Shown here one piece after another: positions 7,145 to 12,150 of a stretch of 12,150 bases of DNA. Both the position numbers and the translations under genes were made by a program. The notes beneath the pieces were generated by a model that was given only the letters and a program-made list of their open reading frames with translations, was not told the origin of the DNA and did not search any database. Source of the stretch: Bacillota bacterium (GTDB lineage: Bacteria; Bacillota; Clostridia; Lachnospirales; Lachnospiraceae). The stretch lies in contig JAEZVF010000010.1 of the NCBI GenBank assembly GCA_023443225.1, forward strand, positions 1 through 12,150, given 5' to 3'. The first letter of the stretch is position 1; each line of letters opens with the position of its first letter.

Positions 7145-8089
7145 TCATCCCTTAACCGAGCCAATGGTAAGACCTTTAACAAAATACTGTTGAAAAAACG
7201 GGTACATTATTATGATAGGACCAATAACGGTGATTACGGTAGCCATAGTACTGGAGTATTCTGGTATTCCCTGCTGTATAGCCAATAGCGCGGTTCCTGA
7301 TACATTTTTGTTGTTCAAAAGGAATTCTATATTCTTCTGTATACGAACTAACAAAAGCTGTAGAGGCGCTTTGTAATCACTACTTATGTACAACAGTGCG
7401 TTTTGCCAGTCATTCCAATAGGTTGTAGCCATCATGAACCCAACCGATGCCACTGCAGGCTTCATAAGAGGCAGTACAATCTGGAAAAAGGTCCTGTATT
7501 CTGTGGCGCCGTCTATACGTGCCGATTCCATTAATTCATCTGGAATACTCATTTGTATGTACGTTCGAAGAATTATAATATTCATAGTTGATACCATTAA
7601 TGGCAAGATTAACAGCCATATACTATCTTTCATACCATACATTGTCGTATATATGATATAATTAGCAAGCTGACCGCCTGAAAACAGCATTGGTATCATG
7701 ACAAATATGGACAAGGCTTTTCTTAAGCGAAAATCTCTTCTGCTGAGTGCATATGCCAATAAACTCATTACCAGCAGTCCCAGCAGGGTACCTGTCACGG
7801 TAACAAAAATTGTGGCGCCATAGGATGTAAAAAGCTGCCTTCCGTATTTAAATACATATTTGAATCCATCAAGTGAGTATTTCTTGGGAAAATAACTGAA
7901 ACCGTTTGAAATGATACTCTTATCGTCCGAGAACGCGACTACAAACACCAAAATAATCGGCAACAGACAGAATAAGGTGTATAACCCTAGGATAAATCCC
8001 AGTATGTACTGTCCTATTCCTACTTTTTTCTTCTTTACACGAGTGCGAACATTTCTGTTTACATTGGATTTCGCTGTTATAGTACTCAT
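7145..8089 (-). CDS. carbohydrate ABC transporter permease, YtcP-like
   Basis: One of two membrane subunits of the importer (314 residues). A basic cytoplasmic N-terminus (KSNVNRNVRTRVKKKK) is followed by about six membrane segments, for example around 28-53, 92-114, 125-147, 157-175, 212-226 and 283-303. The cytoplasmic coupling loop that contacts the ATPase is visible at about 189-209 (SARIDGATEYRTFFQIVLPL), matching the EAA motif of the MalG-type half. GGAGGG stands before the ATG. The gene starts 20 bp after the end of the other permease gene and is clearly in the same operon. Confidence 0.9.
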   Translation of the reverse strand: MSTITAKSNVNRNVRTRVKKKKVGIGQYILGFILGLYTLFCLLPIILVFVVAFSDDKSIISNGFSYFPKKYSLDGFKYVFKYGRQLFTSYGATIFVTVTGTLLGLLVMSLLAYALSRRDFRLRKALSIFVMIPMLFSGGQLANYIIYTTMYGMKDSIWLLILPLMVSTMNIIILRTYIQMSIPDELMESARIDGATEYRTFFQIVLPLMKPAVASVGFMMATTYWNDWQNALLYISSDYKAPLQLLLVRIQKNIEFLLNNKNVSGTALLAIQQGIPEYSSTMATVITVIGPIIIMYPFFQQYFVKGLTIGSVKG

Positions 8090-8109
8090 TTTCTTCCCTC
8101 CAATTTTAT

Positions 8110-9024
8110 CTAGAACAATGCATTATCCGGTGCTGCTTTACGTACTATTCCATTTGCCACCAGAATCATGACCAGACCAACTAAGGACTGATAAAATGTA
8201 GTTGCCGCCGTAAACCCGAAATCAGGTGTTGTTAAGATGGCATTTAATATATAAGAATCAATAACCTGTGTTGTTTCATATAAAATACCGCTATTTCTTG
8301 TTACCTGATAGAAGAGACCTGTATCCGAACGCATGATTCCACCAACACTTAATAAGAGCATAATGGTTATCATTGGCACAAGGGAAGGTAGAGTAATACT
8401 CCAAATCTGTCTCCATTTATTTGCGCCGTCAATTCGTGCAGCCTCATACATTTCTTGATCTATGCCTGCTAATACTGACATATACAGAACCGAGCCATAT
8501 CCTATGGCATTCCATATCTTTACGCCAGTCAGAATAAAAGGCCAGTATTTAGCATCTGTATACCAACGCGCCGTCTCTCCGCCAAGAGATCCAACTATAT
8601 TATTTATCATTCCGTTATTACTGAAATATGCATATACAATAAACTGTACGGCAGCATAAGAAATGAATACAGGTATAATCATAATGCTTTGGAAGGCTTT
8701 ACCTACACGTTTAAAAATAAATTGATCAATTCCAATGGCCAAGACGATATTCAGCGTCGTAATGATTACAGTAAAGGCAACGTAATACAGTAATGTATTT
8801 CTGGTCATTCTGGTAAAAGTACTTCCAGATGCAAACAGGAACTTAAAATTCTCCAGACCCGCCCATGGACTGCCCCAAACACCTAAGCTATAATCAAATT
8901 TCTTAAATGCCATAATTAAACCTGCCATTGGCATATAACTAAACAAAAACAATACAAGTACTGCTGGAATACACATAACGAGATGTGCCCTATGCTTCCA
9001 CGTATTATGTAAAAAATCTTTCAT
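8110..9024 (-). CDS. carbohydrate ABC transporter permease, LplB-like
   Basis: The other membrane subunit (304 residues), the first intact gene of the operon. It has the short N-terminus and first membrane segment (about 14-40) of the LplB/MalF-type half, with further segments near 78-100, 112-133, 161-184, 215-231 and 272-294. The EAA coupling loop is EAARIDGANKWRQIWSITLP (194-213). The ATG follows AAGGGGGAA at good spacing. No ATP-binding subunit is encoded nearby. In Firmicutes such importers commonly share an MsmX-type ATPase encoded elsewhere; that is family knowledge, not seen here. A decayed gene end lies directly upstream. Confidence 0.9.
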   Translation of the reverse strand: MKDFLHNTWKHRAHLVMCIPAVLVLFLFSYMPMAGLIMAFKKFDYSLGVWGSPWAGLENFKFLFASGSTFTRMTRNTLLYYVAFTVIITTLNIVLAIGIDQFIFKRVGKAFQSIMIIPVFISYAAVQFIVYAYFSNNGMINNIVGSLGGETARWYTDAKYWPFILTGVKIWNAIGYGSVLYMSVLAGIDQEMYEAARIDGANKWRQIWSITLPSLVPMITIMLLLSVGGIMRSDTGLFYQVTRNSGILYETTQVIDSYILNAILTTPDFGFTAATTFYQSLVGLVMILVANGIVRKAAPDNALF

Positions 9025-9066
9025 GTTCTTTCCCCCTTACGTAGTTTTAAAATTGTCATAACCTCC

Positions 9067-9222
9067 TTAATCATATTCCTTCCATTGTTCTAATCCGGCT
9101 TTCCATTCTTTATTCATAATGTCTTTCCATCAGAGTTAACAGGATTTCCCGGCAATACCTCTCCTGGTTTAGCTGCTTACGGATTTTTTATCAATGCAAT
9201 GAGCTCTCAGCAGCTATTTCCA
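9067..9222 (-). pseudogene. decayed 3' end of a probable solute-binding-protein gene
   Basis: Translating the - strand upstream of the LplB-like gene gives pieces that read like one protein broken by stops and shifts: ELIALIKNP, stop, AAKPGEVLPGNPVNSDGK, frameshift, then DIMNKEWKAGLEQWKEYD and a stop at 9067-9069. The first stop (TAA) is one change from GAA. The Trp/Lys-rich final helix resembles the tail of the intact binding protein (QAQYEEWKKVR), and the position directly before a permease gene suits a lost binding-protein gene. An AGGAGG follows the stop. Assignment to this family is by pattern only; it could be another secreted protein's end. Confidence 0.5.
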
Positions 9223-9561
9223 AGGGCTTAGGTATTATCTAAACCGTTTTCTTTATTTGGGATAAAAAAACAATGCCTATTTAATCAAGTTTATATCATT
9301 TAATTTGTGAAATTTGCCTTATGATAAAAACAATTTCAGGTAAATATAAATAATTATTTTTGATTTTTACTTGATTTATGCATCTTGTTTTATTTTTACA
9401 TTTGTATCATATACTTTTTTACTAAATTTTGCAAGCTTTTTTTTAAATAATTCACAATTTTACTCAAACGATTTCGCTGTTCTATCGAATTTATCCATAT
9501 TTCATACTACAAACCACAGTTTCTTGTAGTTATTTTAGTTTGTCATTTTTTTAAAATTGTC
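9223..9561. other. AT-rich intergenic region
   Basis: No gene is visible on either strand. The region holds the promoter candidate at 9406-9434, many T/A runs, and one hairpin at 9506-9530 (ACTACAA and TTGTAGT, 7 bp, followed by a loose T-rich stretch on the + strand). The start of the decayed gene cannot be traced into it, so most of that gene has been deleted or has drifted beyond recognition. Confidence 0.6.
9406..9434 (-). promoter_or_regulatory. candidate promoter of the transporter operon
   Basis: On the - strand TTGCAA (9434-9429) and TATGAT (9411-9406) are 17 bp apart. It is the best promoter-like pair I found upstream of the permease genes. It would give a leader of about 375 bases that includes the decayed gene end, as if the promoter once served that gene. 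Confidence 0.45.
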
Positions 9562-9593
9562 TTGACTTTACTGTGCACTGTACAGTTTATTAT
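9562..9593 (+). promoter_or_regulatory. promoter with palindromic operator in a long spacer
   Basis: TTGACT (9562-9567) is followed 20 bp later by TATTAT (9588-9593); TTATTA would give 19 bp. The spacer holds ACTGTGCACTGTACAGT (9570-9586), a near-perfect palindrome centred on one base. Long spacers with a dyad between the boxes are typical of MerR-type activated promoters, and a TetR-type repressor could also bind here. It directs transcription of the GyrI-like gene. Confidence 0.55.
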
Positions 9594-9681
9594 AGAGATA
9601 TAGAGCGTAGATTAGCATATAAAAGAAAGGATAAGTGTAGAAGGTTGAAAGAAATAATAAAATTAGAAAGGGTGGCACTTA

Positions 9682-10374
9682 ATGGGCGAAAATTTGAGAA
9701 CAGAACATGAATTAGATTTTAAATTAGATTACAAGAAGCAATACAAAGATTTATATATGCCAAAGGCAAAACCAAGCATCATTGATGTGCCGGCGATGTC
9801 ATTTATTATGGTGGATGGAAAAGGAAATCCAAATGATAACGAGGGAGAATACAAGAAGGCTGTAGAGCTACTATATGCATTGTCCTACACCATCAAAATG
9901 AGTAAACTTAGCAAACATAAACCCAATGGCTATTTTGAATTTGTCGTTCCTCCACTAGAAGGGCTATGGTGGCTGAACGATGATAGCAGTGATGATTTTT
10001 CTAAGAAAGACAAGTATTGCTGGACCTCCATGATACGTCAGCCGGAGTTTGTAACTCCCGATGTATTTGCATGGGCATGTCAGGAAATTTCTATCAAAAA
10101 ACCTCTCCTTGATTTTACTAAAGCAAGATATGAAATATTTACTGAAGGATTATGTGTACAGATGATGCACCTTGGTCCCTTCGATGAGGAATGGAAAACA
10201 AACGCTCAAATCGATTCCTTTATTGAATCAAACAATCTGCAAAGTGCTATTTCCGACCAACAACCCGATGGAAGAATCCGAAGGCATCATGAAATTTATT
10301 TAAGCGACCCACGAAAGATAAATCCACAAAAAATGAAAACTGTATTACGCCACCCGGTAAAAACGAAAGTATAA
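9682..10374 (+). CDS. GyrI-like small-molecule-binding domain protein
   Basis: A 230-residue cytoplasmic protein of the SOUL/GyrI-like superfamily, the fold also used as the drug-binding domain of BmrR and similar regulators. Recognisable parts are DVPAMSFIMVDGKGNPND (about 35-52), the segment YFEFVVPPLEGLWW (84-97), WTSMIRQPEFVTPDVF (114-129), and the second half with FTEGLCVQMMHLGPFDEEW (153-171) and HHEIYLSDPRK (202-212). It has no DNA-binding domain. Some stand-alone relatives (for example Lin2189 of Listeria) are reported to hydrolyse cyclopropanoid genotoxins, so a detoxifying role is possible but unproven here. AAAGGGTGG lies 6 bases before the ATG. It is transcribed alone, converging with the ribosomal-protein operon. 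Confidence 0.8.
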   Translation: MGENLRTEHELDFKLDYKKQYKDLYMPKAKPSIIDVPAMSFIMVDGKGNPNDNEGEYKKAVELLYALSYTIKMSKLSKHKPNGYFEFVVPPLEGLWWLNDDSSDDFSKKDKYCWTSMIRQPEFVTPDVFAWACQEISIKKPLLDFTKARYEIFTEGLCVQMMHLGPFDEEWKTNAQIDSFIESNNLQSAISDQQPDGRIRRHHEIYLSDPRKINPQKMKTVLRHPVKTKV

Positions 10375-10428
10375 AATAACAATTGTCCCATGAATCACTT
10401 CACCCTACAGAAATATTTCCTATCATTG

Positions 10429-10484
10429 AAAAAGGCTTATATCAAATAGAATTCAATTTTCTTCTATTTGATGTAAGCCTTTTT
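10429..10484. terminator. bidirectional terminator between converging genes
   Basis: A long stem of about 23 bp with one mismatch (AAAAAGGCTTATATCAAATA and onward, 10429-10451, against 10462-10484) has a 10-base loop and ends in A-runs and T-runs on either side, so it can stop transcripts from the GyrI-like gene (+) and from rplT (-). Confidence 0.88.
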
Positions 10485-10513
10485 ATATATAAAAATATAT
10501 GGAATGTTCCAGC

Positions 10514-10870
10514 TTAAGCTATTTTTGATTTTGCTACTTCTACTAATGTTGTGAAGCCTGCAGGATCGTTAATAGCCATGTCAGATAACATCTTTCTGTT
10601 AATTTCAATACCAGCAATTCTTAAGCCATACATAAGCTTGCTGTAAGAAAGTCCATTCATTCTTGCTGCAGCATTGATTCTGGCAATCCATAACTGTCTG
10701 AATTGTCTTTTTCTTTCTTTTCTGCCTGCAAATGAAGATGTCAATGCTCTCATTACAGATTGTTTTGCAACTCTATATTGTTTTGATCTGGCGCCTCTGT
10801 ATCCTTTAGCCAGCTTTAATACTTTATTATGTTTTTTTCTAGCGTTTAATCCGCCTTTAATTCTTGCCAT
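10514..10870 (-). CDS. rplT: 50S ribosomal protein L20
   Basis: This 118-residue basic protein has the standard L20 length and conserved stretches: MARIKGGLNARKKHNKVLKL at the start, KGYRGARSKQYRVAKQ, RKERKRQFRQLWIARINAAAR (about 50-70) and GLSYSKLMYGL. It binds 23S rRNA early in assembly of the large subunit and, in Firmicutes, also acts on the mRNA leader of its own operon to reduce expression. GGAGGG precedes the ATG. It lies 29 bp after rpmI as the last gene of the operon and is followed by a strong terminator. Confidence 0.98.
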   Translation of the reverse strand: MARIKGGLNARKKHNKVLKLAKGYRGARSKQYRVAKQSVMRALTSSFAGRKERKRQFRQLWIARINAAARMNGLSYSKLMYGLRIAGIEINRKMLSDMAINDPAGFTTLVEVAKSKIA

Positions 10871-10899
10871 GTCCTATTTCCCTCCTTATTACCAATATC

Positions 10900-11097
10900 T
10901 TAAAGATATGGCATGATCTTCTTCATGTTCTTTACTTTAGTACTATCTAATAGAGTAGCTTTTCTAAGATTTCTTTTTCTCTTTGTTGATTTCTTTGTTA
11001 AGATATGGCTCTTATAAGCTTTCATTCTTTTAAGCTGTCCTGTACCTGTTTTCTTGAAACGCTTTGCTGCTGATCTGTTTGTTTTAATCTTAGGCAT
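10900..11097 (-). CDS. rpmI: 50S ribosomal protein L35
   Basis: A 65-residue, very basic protein of exact L35 length, with the typical MPKIKTNRSAAKRFKKTGTG start and the segment HILTKKSTKRKRNLR. It is a small component of the large ribosomal subunit. AGGAGG stands 5 bases before the ATG. It lies between infC and rplT in the conserved order. The 117-bp gap to infC contains a small GC-rich hairpin (GCGG/CCGC) with no clear role. Confidence 0.98.
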   Translation of the reverse strand: MPKIKTNRSAAKRFKKTGTGQLKRMKAYKSHILTKKSTKRKRNLRKATLLDSTKVKNMKKIMPYL

Positions 11098-11214
11098 GAT
11101 ATTTCCTCCTTAATCATGATACAATTAAATTCCTAAAGCGGCATATCCGCAAGGTTGTCCAATTGTCTTATTTTTATTATTATGACACCTTACAATTGTT
11201 TTTGTAAAATGTTA

Positions 11215-11721
11215 TTAACGCTTTTCTGTCAAAAACATAATCATGCTTCTGCCTTCTAGTTTTGCAGGCTTCTCAACGTTTGCAATATCCTCAAGCTTTG
11301 CATAAAAATTGTCTAAAATCTGTCTACTAGATGATATGTGTGCCATCTCTCTACCACGGAAACGAAGAGCGACTTTAACCTTATCACCTTTCATGATGAA
11401 TTTTCTAGCATGACCTGCTTTTGTATTCAAGTCATTATCATCAATATTTGGAGATAAACGAATTTCTTTTACCTCTGTAACTTTTTGTTTCTTCTTAGCT
11501 TCTTTTTCTCTTCTCGCTAACTCGTATCTGTACTTTCCGTAATCGATAATCTTGCATACCGGTGGTTTTGCAGTCGGAGCAATCTTTACCAAGTCAAGAT
11601 TTGCTTCTTTTGCAAGTTTCAATGCGTCCTTAGCAGACATAATTCCCAACTGTTCGCCTTCTTCACCAACTAAACGGATTTCTTTGTCTCTAATTTGCTC
11701 ATTAATCATTAATTCGCTAAT
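11215..11721 (-). CDS. infC: translation initiation factor IF-3, AUU start
   Basis: IF-3 binds the 30S subunit, keeps it apart from 50S and checks the start codon and initiator tRNA. The N-domain runs from MINEQIRDKEIRLVGEEGEQ through LDLVKIAPTAKPPVCKIIDYGKY, the lysine-rich linker is ARREKEAKKKQK, and the C-domain contains EIRLSPNIDDND, KGDKVKVALRFRGREMAH and the final GRSMIMFLTEKR. The start is placed at ATT (11721-11719), nine bases after GGAGG; this gives 168 residues (M-SELMINEQ). The first in-frame ATG downstream (11709) lies 21 bases from the site, and an upstream ATG (11802) would start inside the attenuator stem. An AUU start fits the known self-regulation of infC in other bacteria. 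It is the first gene of the operon. Confidence 0.93.
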   Translation of the reverse strand: MSELMINEQIRDKEIRLVGEEGEQLGIMSAKDALKLAKEANLDLVKIAPTAKPPVCKIIDYGKYRYELARREKEAKKKQKVTEVKEIRLSPNIDDNDLNTKAGHARKFIMKGDKVKVALRFRGREMAHISSSRQILDNFYAKLEDIANVEKPAKLEGRSMIMFLTEKR

Positions 11722-11735
11722 AGTAGTGCACCTCC
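11719..11735 (-). promoter_or_regulatory. ribosome binding site deciding the infC start
   Basis: GGAGG (11735-11731) lies nine bases from ATT (11721-11719) and 21 from the next in-frame ATG. The spacing points to AUU as the initiation codon. Confidence 0.8.
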
Positions 11736-11953
11736 ATAGGTTTGAATCATACATTATTGTGTTATTTATACATAAAAAAAGTGGATAGCAAAGACTATCC
11801 ACATTTTAATCGATTATCATAACAAATCAGTCCTCGACTGATTAAATCTCGAATTATTAACCAAAGTCACACATACGTGCTATGGTGAGAGTGGATACTC
11901 TGCTTTGTTGTCCCTGCTGAAACTTCGTAATCATTTACGAACGATTCACAAGC
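11722..11953 (-). ncRNA. L20-leader-like attenuator RNA upstream of infC
   Basis: From the predicted transcription start near 11953 to infC there are about 230 bases without a gene but full of helices: TTCGTAA/TTACGAA (11924-11941), AATCAGTC/GACTGATT (11825-11843) and the terminator at 11774-11802. TATCCAC encoded at 11897-11891 can pair with GTGGATA, the 5' arm of the terminator, giving an alternative fold that would let transcription pass. Position, length and design fit the L20 leader of Firmicutes, where L20 protein favours termination. I recognise it by architecture, not by alignment. Confidence 0.78.
11774..11802 (-). terminator. leader attenuator of the infC operon
   Basis: On the - strand GTGGATAG, the loop TCTTTG and CTATCCAC are followed directly by seven T residues: a textbook intrinsic terminator placed about 50 bases before the infC start. 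Confidence 0.9.
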
Positions 11954-11959
11954 TTTATT

Positions 11960-11988
11960 AGTATATCATAGATTAGACTTAAAGTCAA
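11960..11988 (-). promoter_or_regulatory. SigA-type promoter of infC-rpmI-rplT
   Basis: On the - strand TTGACT (11988-11983) and TATACT (11965-11960) are exactly 17 bp apart. The inserted element at 12024 begins 35 bp further upstream, so the core promoter is intact. Confidence 0.85.
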
Positions 11989-12023
11989 TCATCATTTTGT
12001 CAAAAATCAGTAAAATTTTCAGG

Positions 12024-12150
12024 CGAGAATTGAAAAATTAAATTCCACCCCTCTTTCTACTTGATGTGGAAATAACTATTTCAAAAGTAAACGTGGAAAT
12101 TACTCTTTCAAAAAGTTATGATGTTTATGGTGGTGCCTCTTTAGGAGGTA
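12024..12150 (+). mobile_element. left end of a second copy of the insertion sequence (partial, runs off the window)
   Basis: These 127 bases equal bases 1-127 exactly, ending within the AGGAGGTA of the transposase ribosome binding site. Either a second copy of the element lies here in the same orientation, or the window is one circular or graph-closed contig whose two ends overlap. Confidence 0.8.

Noticed and set aside
9021..9059. A 12-codon frame (MTILKLRKGERT) with AGGAGG in front, overlapping the permease start as ATGA
   Set aside because: The AGGAGG is only two bases from its ATG, too close for good initiation, and the peptide has no recognisable feature; the AGGAGG probably belongs to the decayed operon.
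9236..9255. Catabolite-repression (cre) site around AAACCGTTTTC
   Set aside because: It misses at least three consensus positions, including the outer bases.
11722..11802. Longer IF-3 starting at the ATG at 11802
   Set aside because: That start lies in the attenuator stem, has no ribosome binding site, and adds residues unlike any IF-3 N-terminus.
1..12150. Composite transposon with the two insertion-sequence copies as arms
   Set aside because: The DNA between them contains essential translation genes in their usual order and no cargo-like set; two independent insertions or an assembly overlap are simpler.

Overview
The window looks like low-GC Firmicutes DNA of the Lachnospiraceae / clostridial cluster XIVa type. 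Signs of this are AT-rich intergenic DNA, strong GGAGG-type ribosome binding sites, canonical SigA promoters, the infC-rpmI-rplT operon behind an L20-leader-like attenuator, an LplB/YtcP-type sugar ABC transporter with no ATPase, and a Cys-rich IS30-family transposase of a kind common in gut and cellulolytic clostridia. Genus cannot be fixed from the sequence alone.

Layout. 1-1500: an IS30-family insertion sequence, transposase on the + strand, with terminal inverted repeats and extra copies of a 20-bp GTGGAAATTAC-type repeat inside the left end. 1501-1756: non-coding tail with a hairpin terminator, two more copies of that repeat in tandem, and a hairpin that hides a Shine-Dalgarno sequence. 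1757-2944 (-): mtnK, 5-methylthioribose kinase, with its own near-consensus promoter. 3077-5298 (-): probable two-gene unit, an uncharacterised acyltransferase-like protein followed by a secreted SGNH/GDSL hydrolase. 5536-9024 (-): carbohydrate ABC importer (two permeases, then a lipoprotein solute-binding protein), preceded by the decayed 3' end of what looks like another solute-binding protein gene. 9562-10374 (+): GyrI-like small-molecule-binding protein behind a promoter with a palindrome in an overlong spacer. 10429-10484: strong bidirectional terminator. 10514-11721 (-): rplT, rpmI and infC, with infC starting at AUU and a long attenuator leader. 12024-12150: the first 127 bases of the same insertion sequence again.

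How the genes work together. Three housekeeping or nutritional themes are visible: translation (IF3, L35, L20, with feedback by L20), sugar uptake (an ABC importer that must borrow an ATPase from elsewhere), and methylthioadenosine salvage (MtnK). The GyrI-like protein, GDSL hydrolase and acyltransferase-like protein are accessory functions whose substrates are unknown. The insertion sequence lies on both sides of the unique segment. The second copy ends about 36 bp upstream of the -35 box of the infC promoter, so the translation operon keeps its promoter but has lost whatever lay upstream.

No wholly new system is convincingly present. The most interesting signals are the exact 127-bp terminal redundancy, the unusual multi-copy 20-bp repeat at both ends of the insertion sequence, the decayed solute-binding-protein remnant inside the transporter leader, and the palindromic long-spacer promoter of the GyrI-like gene.
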